Origin: CAZNPU01 sp964575335
GTDB taxonomy: Bacteria > Planctomycetota > Phycisphaerae > Phycisphaerales > SM1A02
Length of the DNA stretch: 46,919 nucleotides
Assembly (NCBI GenBank): GCA_964575335.1
Contig: CAZNPU010000028.1
Coordinates: 1-46,919 of the forward strand
Direction: 5' to 3'
The translations under genes and the position numbers were made by a program. The notes beneath the pieces were generated by a model. That model did not search any database. It saw only the letters and a list, made by a program, of their open reading frames with translations, and was not told where the DNA came from. Within the stretch, counting starts at the first letter, position 1. Each line of letters begins with the position of its first letter. Positions 1-8,534 of this stretch are shown here, piece by piece.

Positions 1-109
1 AGGTCGGCGGGTTTCATTTCAAGGCATCATACGAGATGAGGCGAGGCTGCGCCATTGGAATGCGAAAGGAGTCGGGCCACTTCATTCGCTGATATCGTAG
101 AATTACATC

Positions 110-838
110 ATGGCCGTAGATCGTGCAATGCGTGATGCCGTCATCCGCGATCTCGCAGCGTTGATGCGGGGCGAGATCACCCCTTCGCAGTTCATCAAGA
201 ATACGCAGGCTTTGTGCGATCAGCCGCCGCCGCCCAATGATTTTCTTATTGAGAGTTTCTGGATTACTCGGCGCGGCCCATTGCCGTATGACTTGGCGGA
301 ACTGAAGCGCTTGGAAGTTTCACAGACTGAGTACGAACATCTGCGGCGATGGATTGCCATCCTGCAGACCGATGTAGACTGGAACGTCGAGAAGTCGCTG
401 CCGAAATTCGGATGGCAGCAGGCATCGGTGGTGCCACTGACGATCGGCGCCATGATCGCAGCCGGCCTGCTTTTTGATGGAGTATTGATCATTGCCTGGG
501 CCTTGATCGGCCTGGTTGTTGGCCCGATCTTTATGATCAAGTTGCTGTGGGGTGAAGATCCAAACGATCGTGATCCAAATCCATTTGCATCCACGCAGGA
601 TCGTGATTCGGTGATACACCTCGCTGACGCTGCGGGTGTCCCGCCATATGACCGGGCACGACACAGCGTTTCATTTATAACGAAGATACATCGCACCCTT
701 CCACACTTTCCGGCTCTGTTTATCGGCATCGCATTCATGTGCGCGATGTGGCCGCTTGTGATCTGGTCATGGTTTTATAACGATGAGGATATCATCGAAC
801 GCATTCCGCTGCCGCAAGCGAATGCACCGGCACAGTGA
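110..838 (+). CDS. Hypothetical integral membrane protein
   Basis: A 242-residue protein I do not recognise. The first 100 residues are soluble and mostly helical. Two closely spaced hydrophobic segments lie at about 106-122 and 126-145, and a third at about 202-223, so it is probably an inner-membrane protein with a cytoplasmic N-terminal part. The loop between the membrane parts is rich in Asp and Arg. The ATG at 110 has no clear Shine-Dalgarno sequence (a GGAG lies too far upstream), so the ATG at 128 is an alternative. It is convergent with the next membrane protein. The long open frame, membrane pattern and normal codon use support it as real; no function can be assigned. Confidence 0.7.
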   Translation: MAVDRAMRDAVIRDLAALMRGEITPSQFIKNTQALCDQPPPPNDFLIESFWITRRGPLPYDLAELKRLEVSQTEYEHLRRWIAILQTDVDWNVEKSLPKFGWQQASVVPLTIGAMIAAGLLFDGVLIIAWALIGLVVGPIFMIKLLWGEDPNDRDPNPFASTQDRDSVIHLADAAGVPPYDRARHSVSFITKIHRTLPHFPALFIGIAFMCAMWPLVIWSWFYNDEDIIERIPLPQANAPAQ

Positions 839-981
839 GTGATGCAGACGTTCCAGCAATTGCCAAGCTTCAGATGAATCATCGACTCGCCGCCCCCGGA
901 AGATGCGTGTCGTATTCCGTGCATGCTTGCATATATACCTACCAGGTGCCAGATCGCGAGTGTTGACGGGAATCGTGAACT

Positions 982-1752
982 TCATGCCTTCTCCAGCCCG
1001 GACATATCCGATTCCGTTGCTGCCGCTTTTGACTTTGATGAAATGTTTTCACCTCCGGCCGTCGTGCCCAGGATTTGCTCCCGCAACTGAATGTGCTTCT
1101 GCTTCAGATTGTTATATTTCTCTTTCGTGATGCGGCGGTTGATGGATGTGCCGTCACATCGATTTATGCCTTGCGGCACGCGGCCTGGATGACTCTGAAA
1201 ACCCCCGATCAGTCGATCCGGCACGCCACCGTCGCCTGTTGATGAATCGGCGATCAGGGTTTCATTGGCCCTTGTTGCTTCCGGATCTTCGCCGGGCTTG
1301 CGCCATTTCATTTTCTTATAGCCGTATTCAAATACGGTCTTTCCGCCATGGGCCTGCGAGTTGATCTGCAGGTTCGCCGAAGTGGAGTGCCATTCGCAAA
1401 TGTACTTGTCATCTGGCCGAAACTCAGTGTTGTAACCGTCGACAAGCTCTGCACGTTCAGCAACCTGACGAATGCGAAAGATGCCCACCGTGCAGGAATG
1501 GTCTGGATAGGTGTTGACCATCTCCCAGTAGCCGCCGATGTACGCATGTGGGTGCACACGAGGCCAGCCCCAATGCTCCCATACAAACATTCCGCCGTTG
1601 TAGATGCCCACATACGCGCCCGCAGTCAGAAACATGAACAGGCGCATGTCCGCAATCCACTCGCGATTGGCCCCAACGAAAAACGCCATCAGCACGATCG
1701 CGCCGACAATACCGCCAACGACAAGCCTTCGCGTAAGCTTCGGGTCCATCAT
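982..1752 (-). CDS. Hypothetical two-helix membrane protein
   Basis: A 256-residue protein of unknown function. Two transmembrane helices lie near residues 9-27 and 37-58. A soluble domain rich in Trp, Tyr and His follows, and then a charged, Ser/Lys-rich tail that is probably disordered. I place the start at the ATG at 1752 because a GAGGGG lies about 10 bases upstream. The frame can be extended to a TTG at 1803, which would add 17 residues with no better ribosome site. It is convergent with the preceding gene, about 140 bases apart. No catalytic motif was seen. Confidence 0.65.
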   Translation of the reverse strand: MMDPKLTRRLVVGGIVGAIVLMAFFVGANREWIADMRLFMFLTAGAYVGIYNGGMFVWEHWGWPRVHPHAYIGGYWEMVNTYPDHSCTVGIFRIRQVAERAELVDGYNTEFRPDDKYICEWHSTSANLQINSQAHGGKTVFEYGYKKMKWRKPGEDPEATRANETLIADSSTGDGGVPDRLIGGFQSHPGRVPQGINRCDGTSINRRITKEKYNNLKQKHIQLREQILGTTAGGENISSKSKAAATESDMSGLEKA

Positions 1753-2073
1753 CTGTCGCGGTCCCCTCTGACTGAAACTCACTGTTAATATTCGCGTGAC
1801 CAAACTGCACGCATCCCGTTACCACATGGTAATTCCGAAAATTCGCTCCGCCTCACTCAAGAAGCGCGTAATTTCTGAAAAAATGTGCCGGCTTTGAACT
1901 GAACGGTCCTATCTCAGAAGCCAAACGTCAGGCGCACCTCTGAACCGTACATTGGAGAGCGAATCTTCATGCGACAACTGCGAAGGCATCGGGCATGCCG
2001 GTCGATTTGCGCGCAGATGTGGCGCATCATTCCGTGCAACACGGCATCTGCACGACGCGAAAGTTTACTATGC

Positions 2074-2090
2074 CGTGTTCGAAGAACACG
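2074..2090. repeat. Perfect 7-bp inverted repeat with 3-base centre
   Basis: CGTGTTC and GAACACG flank a GAA centre, giving a 17-bp near-palindrome in otherwise empty DNA. It has the size of an operator for a dimeric repressor, but no adjacent gene start fits, so this is only an observation. Confidence 0.35.
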
Positions 2091-2326
2091 AGTGACTTCA
2101 CCACTACCGCCGATCAGCCTGGCGGGTCGGATCAGGATCGCCAGAGAGAGGACCGGTCCCCAAACATTTCCCAAAGGCGGAATTGAAGACGCGTTGCTCG
2201 GAGTCGGGGCATCCAGCCCAAAGCCATCCCGCAACAGCCTCTCGAAGGTCTCGGTCAGCCCCGGCTACGCTTCGTTGGAGCGTCAATTCGGCTGCTGGCT
2301 GGCGGGGGCGGGATCAGCCCCTGGCT

Positions 2327-2347
2327 GGGGTTAGGGCTGGGGCTGGG
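2327..2347 (+). repeat. G-quadruplex motif, copy 1
   Basis: Four runs of three or four G separated by TTA, CT and CT within 21 bases, which fits the standard intramolecular G-quadruplex pattern. The core GGCTGGGGTTAGGG differs by one base from a tract just upstream of ligA (12988-13017). It lies in gene-free DNA about 240 bases before the next gene start. Confidence 0.55.
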
Positions 2348-2587
2348 CTGTATAGAAGCATTGCGCCCCCGCCGCAGAATACCGGAACTGATTTCGGGCA
2401 GCGGCAAGCACGCTTGCCTCAATTGCCTGACCGGGCACAATCCGGTTCGGCTTTGTGGGAAAACTGACAATTCGTTCGCACCGGCCCGGGCATGGTCTAG
2501 ACTGCATAAGGCGGCAGGAAACTGCGGCGGCTCACGATTCGCCTTGTGCGTCAGTGTGAATATGAGTGTGAATGTGAAGATGCAGTC

Positions 2588-3064
2588 ATGAGTTCAGCGG
2601 CATCACAACCGAATCTGCGGCTGGTTGGGCTTGACAGCGGCTCAAACGACACCGCATGGGCCGATCAGGAACGGGCCAGGCTTGCGGTGATCAAGGAAAA
2701 CCGCATCGCAGCTCACGTGCCGGGGCTTGACCCGGGCGATCCGCGGTGGATTCTCGCCATGCAAACCCAGGCCCGATTACAGGGGGCCATGCTGACGCCC
2801 GAGCGGCGGGATCAGCTGATGCGCTCAGCCACAAAGCTCGGGCTTCGGCCGTTTGAGGCCAATCTGGTTATCGCCATCGTGCAGGACCGTGCCCGGGCGG
2901 GCCAGCGCGTTGAAGAGGCGGCCCCCACCATCGCGATGCTGCGGCCAAGCGTGTCGCCAAAGACGCAGACAGCTTCGTCATCGATCCTGCATTACTGGAT
3001 TGCTGCCCTGCTCGCTGCCGGTGCGATCGCCTACATGATTATCCGGTGGCTGCTTGGTTCGTAA
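2588..3064 (+). CDS. Conserved hypothetical protein with C-terminal membrane helix
   Basis: A 158-residue protein. The N-terminal 120 residues are soluble and charged and contain a compact helical segment with the motif GLRPFEANLVIAIVQDRA, which I associate with uncharacterised planctomycete proteins but cannot tie to a function. One hydrophobic helix near residues 135-155 ends the protein, so it is likely tail-anchored with the bulk in the cytoplasm. I chose the ATG at 2588. The frame extends 14 codons upstream to a GTG through a Cys/Glu-rich stretch made of GTGTGAAT-like repeats that looks non-coding. The ribosome site is weak. Confidence 0.6.
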   Translation: MSSAASQPNLRLVGLDSGSNDTAWADQERARLAVIKENRIAAHVPGLDPGDPRWILAMQTQARLQGAMLTPERRDQLMRSATKLGLRPFEANLVIAIVQDRARAGQRVEEAAPTIAMLRPSVSPKTQTASSSILHYWIAALLAAGAIAYMIIRWLLGS

Positions 3065-3290
3065 TCGCTGACGCTTCCCCCACGTTTACGCTGCGGTCAA
3101 TTTCACCATGGCCGGCAGTGAGCATTCATCATCACAAGACTGCAAGCTGCAGATCCAGCTTCTTTCGGGCAGGGGAATTTTCAACCTGCGCCAGTCATCT
3201 GGCCGTTGAGTCAATGGTTTGATCGCTGCGTCTGACAGCAGCACTTTTTCCTTTGTTGTGAGACCACGTGCGCGATCAAGGAGGATCAGC

Positions 3291-3551
3291 ATGGCCCAAA
3301 CACGAAAAAACGCTTCGGCAAAGGCGCGCAGAACAACCGCTGCTCCCGCACCAAAGAAGAAGTCATCTCGCGCTGCAACATCAGCCAGTGTTGCACGAAC
3401 GACCATGGAGGCCAAACCGACCCCGGTGGAAATCAGCCAGGCGGCAATTGCTGAGGCGGCTTATTACCTGTGGCTTGAGCGCGGCGGCGATCACTTGTCC
3501 AACTGGCTGGAGGCAGAACGGCGGCTCAAAGGCAGATCCGAAGCTGCGTGA
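3291..3551 (+). CDS. DUF2934 domain protein
   Basis: A small 86-residue protein. The first 45 residues are a Lys/Ala/Arg-rich, probably disordered tail. The C-terminal 35 residues match the DUF2934 pattern: an AxxAYYLWLERGG segment followed by NWLEAERRL. The molecular role of this family is not known; members are small and often carry basic tails. The start at 3291 is well supported by AAGGAGGA ending 4 bases before the ATG, although the frame runs open to 3219. It is convergent with rnc, 39 bases from its stop. Confidence 0.75.
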   Translation: MAQTRKNASAKARRTTAAPAPKKKSSRAATSASVARTTMEAKPTPVEISQAAIAEAAYYLWLERGGDHLSNWLEAERRLKGRSEAA

Positions 3552-3590
3552 TGCATGCCAGATCAAGCCAGCATCGTTCGCATGTGCCGC

Positions 3591-4400
3591 TTAGGACGGC
3601 TCTGCCAAAGTTTCGTGAGACTCATCACCGGACGCATCACCCGCTGGGGCATTACCGGATGTGTTTGTCCCGTTATGTGTCGGGCGGTGGATGTAAATCT
3701 CGCCATGCTCATCGCATGTGGCGTGGCCGAGTTCCTTGAGCGCCTGCAGAGCGGCTTCCTGTTCGGCTTGTTTTTTCGAGGGCCCCCAGCACGGGGTAAA
3801 TCGCCGGGCCCCCACTTCGACCGCCACTTCAAAGCACTTGGCGTGATCCGGCCCTTTTTCATCGAGAATGACGTATTGCGGCGTCTGGCTGAACGTCTGC
3901 TGGGCCAATTGTTGCAGGACCGATTTGAAGTTGAACTGATGGCCGGAACGTGCTGCCTTTTCAATGCGGTCTTTCATCATGCGCAGGATGAACCGCTGTG
4001 CCGCTTCCAGTCCGCCGTCAAGGTAAAGTGCGCCGACCAGCGATTCAAAGACTGCAGCAAGCACTGAGGCGGGCAGTGCAGCGTGGCGACTCATCCCCTT
4101 GCCCAGACGCAACACCTCATCCAGCTTCAGCGAGGCAGCGATCTCTGCGCAGACGCGCCGGCTCACGACCGTGGATTTGATTTTGGTCAACTCCCCTTCC
4201 AGCAGGTCGGGAAACTGGTCAAACAGATAACTGCACACCACCAGCCCCAGCACAGCATCGCCGAGAAACTCCAGACGCTCGTTGCTTTGCAGGCGGCTGT
4301 CAACCAGCGACGCATGAGTGAGCGCGCGGGTCAGGAGTTCCTGATCGCTGAACTTGTGGCCGAGTATTTCTTCGATTTGTTGAATGTCCGCCGTGTCCAT
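3591..4400 (-). CDS. rnc: Ribonuclease III
   Basis: A double-strand-specific endoribonuclease that processes rRNA precursors and structured mRNAs, acting as a homodimer in the cytoplasm. The catalytic domain carries the signature NERLEFLGDAV at residues 40-50, including the metal-binding Glu41 and Asp48, and a second acidic site in FESLVGALYLDGG near residue 120. A double-stranded-RNA-binding domain follows at roughly 160-230, ending in the typical KKQAEQEAALQAL helix. A 35-residue Gly/Thr/Asp-rich tail exceeds the usual length of about 225 residues. The start is the ATG at 4400; a TTG at 4418 would add six residues. It is divergent from rpmH, about 400 bases away. Confidence 0.95.
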   Translation of the reverse strand: MDTADIQQIEEILGHKFSDQELLTRALTHASLVDSRLQSNERLEFLGDAVLGLVVCSYLFDQFPDLLEGELTKIKSTVVSRRVCAEIAASLKLDEVLRLGKGMSRHAALPASVLAAVFESLVGALYLDGGLEAAQRFILRMMKDRIEKAARSGHQFNFKSVLQQLAQQTFSQTPQYVILDEKGPDHAKCFEVAVEVGARRFTPCWGPSKKQAEQEAALQALKELGHATCDEHGEIYIHRPTHNGTNTSGNAPAGDASGDESHETLAEPS

Positions 4401-4798
4401 GCAGGCTCGCCAATCCAAAAAGGCGTGAAGCGGTCAGCGAGGAGCGCAGCAGGCCGGTTGAAGCAAACGACTCCTGACAGGCCCAAGCTGACAGCTGCGA
4501 ATTGACACTGAGCGGGCTTTGCAGACGCCAGCCGGCGCCCCGAAAAGGGCCGAGCGGCTGCAAAACTCGATCAGAGGGGCGTACGCAGCCCCGTATAGGT
4601 CAATATACAGTCGTTGTATCGACTTTTCCTGCTCAATCCTTCGGTTCGGCGGCTTTTGCCGGAACTGATTGGCGGCTATACTGCCTCGTTTCCCCTGGCA
4701 CGGCCCAGGCTGCTGCCTTTTTTATCCAGATTCACCCGGCTGTTCGCAGGATTGCGGCCAGTCAATTCGGAAACGAACCACCAAGCAAGGCGACGACC
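4401..4798. other. Divergent intergenic region rnc/rpmH
   Basis: About 400 bases between the starts of rnc and rpmH. A TATACT box at 4677-4682 is the best -10 candidate for rpmH and would give a leader of roughly 110 bases; no good -35 box precedes it at normal spacing. I see no other gene. The open frame reading through from 4502 is simply in frame with rpmH. Confidence 0.35.
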
Positions 4799-4933
4799 AT
4801 GCATTACCCACGCAAAGTCAGCAAGATCAAGCGCATCCGCAAGGTCGGCTTCCGCGCTCGCATGGCCACAAAGCGCGGCCGACGGATCATCAACCGTCAG
4901 CGTCGTGTCGGCCGCACTGTTGGCGCTCGGTAA
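4799..4933 (+). CDS. rpmH: 50S ribosomal protein L34
   Basis: A 44-residue, strongly basic ribosomal protein. The core GFRARMATKRGRRIINRQRR aligns with the GFxARMxTKxGRxVLxRRR signature of L34. The N-terminus MHYPRKVSKIKRIRK differs from the common MKRTYQPSxRKRKR but keeps the length and charge. AAGG lies 8 bases before the ATG at 4799. In most bacteria rnpA follows directly; here the next gene is aroK on the opposite strand, so the usual rpmH-rnpA pair is split. Confidence 0.93.
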   Translation: MHYPRKVSKIKRIRKVGFRARMATKRGRRIINRQRRVGRTVGAR

Positions 4934-4998
4934 ACCAATAAACAAACCGCAGTTGCGTGTTTGAGCACCATTGTCACCAGCCTTCACCAGGGCGAGCT

Positions 4999-5583
4999 TC
5001 AGCGCTTTTCCTGCTGCAGTTGCTGGATTGTGAGATGTGAGCCGATCACGTAGCCGGACCGAAGCAGTTCCGCCAGGTGCAGGGCGATGGTTGCTGGAGT
5101 TGCGTCATCATCACCGCAATCGATGGTGATCTGCGCAAGCTGCAGGTAGACCGGTTCGCGCGCCGCGAGAATCTTCGAGATCTCGTCAGCCGGGGTGTCA
5201 CCGGTCAGGCTCGGCCGATCGCCCGGCGTTCGCTGCAGCCGCGCCTGGAGCACCGCAGGCGGGTATCGCAAATAGATGACGCATGAGCGCTCAGCGGCGA
5301 CGGCCTGCTGAATCAACTCGCGGCCGAGCGGGATTATCGGTGTTCCCCCGCCGAGTGCAATGACTTGCCCCTGGCCAGCCAGCACATCGCGCAGCGATTC
5401 GATTTCCGCTTCGCGCCATGCCTGTTCGCCCAGCTCTTGCCACACGGCAGTCACTGTGGGCAGATTCAGCCTCGCCAGCGTGATCTCATCAAGATCAACA
5501 AATGGTTGCTGCAACTGGTCAGCAAGCAATCGACCGACGGTGGATTTACCGCTCCCCCGCGCGCCGATGAGCAGTGTGTTCAT
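4999..5583 (-). CDS. aroK: Shikimate kinase
   Basis: It phosphorylates the 3-hydroxyl of shikimate with ATP in the chorismate pathway, in the cytoplasm. The 194-residue form starting at ATG 5583 begins MNTLLIGARGSGKST, which places the Walker A loop at residues 8-15 as in the family. Asp in FVDLDEIT (shikimate binding), the GGGT loop and the LID Arg in PGDRPSL are all present. Start codons further upstream (5601, 5631, GTG 5634) would add up to 17 residues; 5583 gives the family's normal N-terminus, and a GAGG lies 12 bases upstream. It is convergent with rpmH. The C-terminal 20 residues are Gln-rich and unremarkable. Confidence 0.93.
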   Translation of the reverse strand: MNTLLIGARGSGKSTVGRLLADQLQQPFVDLDEITLARLNLPTVTAVWQELGEQAWREAEIESLRDVLAGQGQVIALGGGTPIIPLGRELIQQAVAAERSCVIYLRYPPAVLQARLQRTPGDRPSLTGDTPADEISKILAAREPVYLQLAQITIDCGDDDATPATIALHLAELLRSGYVIGSHLTIQQLQQEKR

Positions 5584-5748
5584 CGTTGGCGTGAGCCTCA
5601 TCGTGCGCCGATTGTCACCCTGCATCGCCATCACCCAGATTCTCGCTGTTTTCCAGTTTTATGCTGCATCGCCTGGCGAGTGAGAAAATGACTGAAAATC
5701 GCGCCGAATCGATGCATTTGACCATTGGCAAGCTCAGATCGCAACGCG

Positions 5749-6210
5749 ATGATGCGATGCAAGTTATTCAATCGTACTGCATGCTGCACGGAGTTCACGT
5801 TGGGACGCATCACGGCCAGAACAAGCGATACGGAAGTCGGCTGGCGTGAAGTCGTCTTCAGCGTTCGCGAAGCCCAGCGGGCTCTGCCGTACGTAGCGCG
5901 TATTCTCCGCGACGCCGCCCAGGCATATCGCGAAGTGCAGGAATGCCGGCAGATGCTTGCAACATCATCCATCACCGCGCAGCAACGGGCCGAATTGTGC
6001 GATCGTCGCGACGCTGCATTGCATCGACTCAACCGCGCAATTGACGAATGCAACGCTGTCGGCGCCGATCTGCTTGACATTCCACTCGGCCGCGTGCGGT
6101 TCAATGCGATTCTTGATGGACGCAAGGCCAGCCTGATCTGGCGTCTGGGCGATCCGATCGACAACGCCTGGGCATGGCTTGGCTCCGCCCCCCAGCAAGT
6201 TGAATCGTAA
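5749..6210 (+). CDS. DUF2203 family protein
   Basis: A protein of about 153 residues whose C-terminal two thirds matches the DUF2203 pattern: FSVREAQRALPYVARIL near the start of the domain, a long helical hairpin, then a VGADLLDIPLGRVRF strand, DGRKASLIWRLGD and a Trp-rich end. No biochemical role is known for the family. The start is uncertain. The ATG at 5749 lacks a ribosome site, while a TTG at 5800, preceded by CGGAG at 7 bases, would give a 136-residue protein beginning just before the domain. It is divergent from aroK and convergent with the PilZ gene. Confidence 0.75.
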   Translation: MMRCKLFNRTACCTEFTLGRITARTSDTEVGWREVVFSVREAQRALPYVARILRDAAQAYREVQECRQMLATSSITAQQRAELCDRRDAALHRLNRAIDECNAVGADLLDIPLGRVRFNAILDGRKASLIWRLGDPIDNAWAWLGSAPQQVES

Positions 6211-6269
6211 ACAACGCTTTCACCGCAAGTTACGCTGCGAGCCGAGCCTCGCCGTGCATCTGTTTTTTA

Positions 6270-6647
6270 TTATGCCGCCATGCTGTACAGGCCGCAGCCA
6301 AGATACTCCAGCAGGCGATCGCGGTCGGTCAATGATGCAAACGCCTTGAAGCGCAGCGCCATGCGGCGAGGGCCGGGATCATCATTGGCATCATGCACCC
6401 ATACCACCTCGGCAGGAACAGTCAGATCTGTTGTTGTTGAACCGGGTAGTTTCAGATCAAGCTGCACCGACTCGCCAACCTCAAGCGGCTCATCCAGTTC
6501 GATGCGCACGCCCGACTCGCTGATGTCATACGCGTGGCCGCAGCGTTCCTGGTCTTCACCCGGCCGCCGCACAGTCACGCTGGTATACATTGGGCACAGT
6601 CGGAATCGCTCATGGCGACGACGATTGAAGTGACGCTTCACGCTCAT
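6270..6647 (-). CDS. PilZ domain protein
   Basis: A 125-residue single-domain PilZ protein, a predicted cyclic-di-GMP receptor. The two binding motifs are visible: the Arg-rich N-terminal switch RRRHERFR at about 9-16 and the DISESG turn at about 42-47 (DxSxxG consensus). Beta strands typical of the barrel follow. It has no output domain, so it probably acts by binding a partner protein. It lies 113 bases downstream of the Fur/PerR-like gene on the same strand and may be cotranscribed with it. The ATG at 6647 has no strong ribosome site. Confidence 0.88.
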   Translation of the reverse strand: MSVKRHFNRRRHERFRLCPMYTSVTVRRPGEDQERCGHAYDISESGVRIELDEPLEVGESVQLDLKLPGSTTTDLTVPAEVVWVHDANDDPGPRRMALRFKAFASLTDRDRLLEYLGCGLYSMAA

Positions 6648-6760
6648 GGCTCAGCTCTCAGGTTGACCGATATTCACCCAGCACGCACCGGGCAGCGATG
6701 AGTACTATCGGTCATCGCGGCGGCAAGCTTGAGCATCCGATCTGGCGTTGCGTTCTTGCG

Positions 6761-7216
6761 CTACGACCTCGATCGCCCCGTGAGCTGAATAGTGATGCCT
6801 TCGATCTTGATGCCCATGTGCTGTTCGATCTCCGCCAATACGTCCTTGGGGAGATTCTGCAGCAGCCGATCGCCCAGTGCAGGCGGCACGTCGCGAATCT
6901 CGGTGGTGTCGCGAAGTTTGACGTGCAAATGGTCACTGGTGTCAGCGTCATAGCGGCAGCAGCCGGAGGTGGACGGCAGCTTTCGCGCCAGACCTGCGCG
7001 GCACAGAGCTTCTAGCGTGTTGTATACAGTCGCCCGACTCATGCCGCTGACGTGCGGCTTAACCATTTGAAATAGCTGATCCGCAGTCGGGTGGCTGATG
7101 CTCTTGCGCAAGGCCTCGTACAATGCCAGCCGCTGTTTCGTGCAGCGTAGATTGTGCCGGGTAAACAGTTCGCGAATACAGGATGTCGACGTTGACTCAG
7201 CGTCCATAAAACACAT
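6761..7216 (-). CDS. Fur/PerR-family regulator lacking the Cys4 zinc site
   Basis: A 151-residue winged-helix regulator of the Fur superfamily, closest by eye to PerR. The DNA-binding helix reads SRATVYNTLEALCRAGL. The residues that bind the regulatory metal in Bacillus PerR are kept: His in SHPTADQLF, Asp in CRYDADTSDHLH, both His of DHLH, and the later Asp in EIRDVP. The CxxC pair that normally follows HxH is replaced by Leu and Thr, and the C-terminus ends before a second CxxC pair could occur, so the structural zinc site is gone. It is divergent from ilvC. Start choices are ATG 7216 or ATG 7207; neither has a clear ribosome site. Confidence 0.88.
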   Translation of the reverse strand: MCFMDAESTSTSCIRELFTRHNLRCTKQRLALYEALRKSISHPTADQLFQMVKPHVSGMSRATVYNTLEALCRAGLARKLPSTSGCCRYDADTSDHLHVKLRDTTEIRDVPPALGDRLLQNLPKDVLAEIEQHMGIKIEGITIQLTGRSRS

Positions 7217-7357
7217 GATCCCGTCACAGGAGGATCGTTCGATTATTCCCTATTCATCACAGTTTCGCCACCAAATTTGCACCTCGACCGCCTGAACGGG
7301 AATCTCACCCCGTTCTGTCAGCCTGCCTGAAACCCATCGCACCACCCCGCTGCCGAC

Positions 7358-8443
7358 ATGACCAACACCATAATGGACGACGCATCATCATCAACACCGC
7401 CTTCGCTGAAGATTCTTCGCGGTTCCGACCACGCCCCGCTGGAGCCGCTCCTGGACAAAACCGTTGCAGTGCTCGGCTACGGCAACCAGGGCCACGCCCA
7501 TGCCCTCAACCTTCGCGACTCAGGCGTCAAGGTGATCGTCGCGAACCGGGCTGATTCGCCCAACGGCCAACTGGCGATTGAGCACGGTTTTTCTCCTTTA
7601 TCCATCGAAGCTGCCACGGCGCAGGCGGATCTTGTCATCATCGCCCTGCCGGACGAAGTGCAGGCGGCGGTGTATGAAAAAGCGATCGCGCCGCACCTTC
7701 GGCCTGGCACGACGGTGGGCTTTATCCACGGCTTCAATATCCGCTACGGGATGGTTCAGCCGGCTCAGGACATCGGCGTGATCATGGTCGCCCCCAAAGG
7801 GCCGGGCAAAACATTGCGCGACCGTTATCAGCAGGGGCAGGGCATTCCCTGCCTCTTTGCGATGCATCAGAACTCCCCCGCGGGCGATGCGGAAGCTCTC
7901 GGCCTGGCATGGGCCAATGGCATCGGCTGCGCCAGAGCCGGCGTGATTTACACCAGCTTCCGCGATGAAACCGATACTGATCTCTTTGGCGAGCAGACGG
8001 TGTTGTGCGGCGGGATGACGCAACTGGTCCTCACCGCCTTTGAAACGCTCGTTGAAGCGGGCTACCCGCCCGAGCTGGCGTATCTGGAATGTTGTCACGA
8101 AGTCAAGCAGGTGGCCGATCTAGTCTATGAACGGGGACTGGTTGGCATGATGAAAGCCATCAGCAACACCGCAGAATTCGGCGCTTATCGGGCCGGGCCG
8201 CTCCTGATCGATCACGGTGTTCGGCGTCGCATGCGCGAACTGCTCATGCAGATACAGGACGGATCATTTGCCAAGGCGATGCGCAAGGATCACGAAAATG
8301 ATTTTGCCTGGTTCAACCGCCAGCGTACAGCGCTTCGATCGCATCCGATTGAACCCGCAGGTGAAACCATTCGCGCGCTCATGCCCTGGCTTCACGAGAA
8401 CCTTGGTGCGCCTGAATCAACTGCAAACCCTCATTCTGAATGA
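7358..8443 (+). CDS. ilvC: Ketol-acid reductoisomerase (class I)
   Basis: It converts 2-acetolactate or 2-aceto-2-hydroxybutyrate to the dihydroxy acid with a reduced nicotinamide cofactor and Mg2+, in valine and isoleucine synthesis. The 361-residue length fits the short class I form. The Rossmann motif GYGNQGHAHALNLRDSG lies near residue 41. HGFNI, the metal ligands Asp and Glu in DTDLFGEQ, two Glu in the AYLECCHEVKQ region and the catalytic Ser in AISNTAE are present. The cofactor loop ANRADSPNG keeps Arg and Ser but has Asn where NADPH enzymes usually have Ser or Thr. About 20 extra residues precede the domain. ilvB and ilvN are not nearby. Confidence 0.95.
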   Translation: MTNTIMDDASSSTPPSLKILRGSDHAPLEPLLDKTVAVLGYGNQGHAHALNLRDSGVKVIVANRADSPNGQLAIEHGFSPLSIEAATAQADLVIIALPDEVQAAVYEKAIAPHLRPGTTVGFIHGFNIRYGMVQPAQDIGVIMVAPKGPGKTLRDRYQQGQGIPCLFAMHQNSPAGDAEALGLAWANGIGCARAGVIYTSFRDETDTDLFGEQTVLCGGMTQLVLTAFETLVEAGYPPELAYLECCHEVKQVADLVYERGLVGMMKAISNTAEFGAYRAGPLLIDHGVRRRMRELLMQIQDGSFAKAMRKDHENDFAWFNRQRTALRSHPIEPAGETIRALMPWLHENLGAPESTANPHSE

Positions 8444-8534
8444 TGCGTCATGCCGATTGGTTCGATCTCAATGAGGAGAGCCGAACGAAGTTGTTCAAAT
8501 TCACTTCCCGCCTTGCGGTCAAGGATGTCTTCAC

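Larger units (their letters stand above)
1753..2587. other. Gene-poor stretch without a convincing CDS
   Basis: About 830 bases in which every open frame is short, overlaps others on both strands and lacks a ribosome site. It holds a GTTC-type inverted repeat (2074-2090) and a G-rich tract (2327-2347), listed separately. A short minus-strand frame ending near 1914 closes with a Phe-terminated stretch resembling an outer-membrane-protein end, but nothing upstream in that frame supports a barrel. I see no RNA gene here. Confidence 0.5.

Noticed and set aside
1914..1970. Short minus-strand end resembling an outer-membrane beta-barrel C-terminus
   Set aside because: Only about 18 residues fit; upstream codons in that frame show no alternating barrel pattern.
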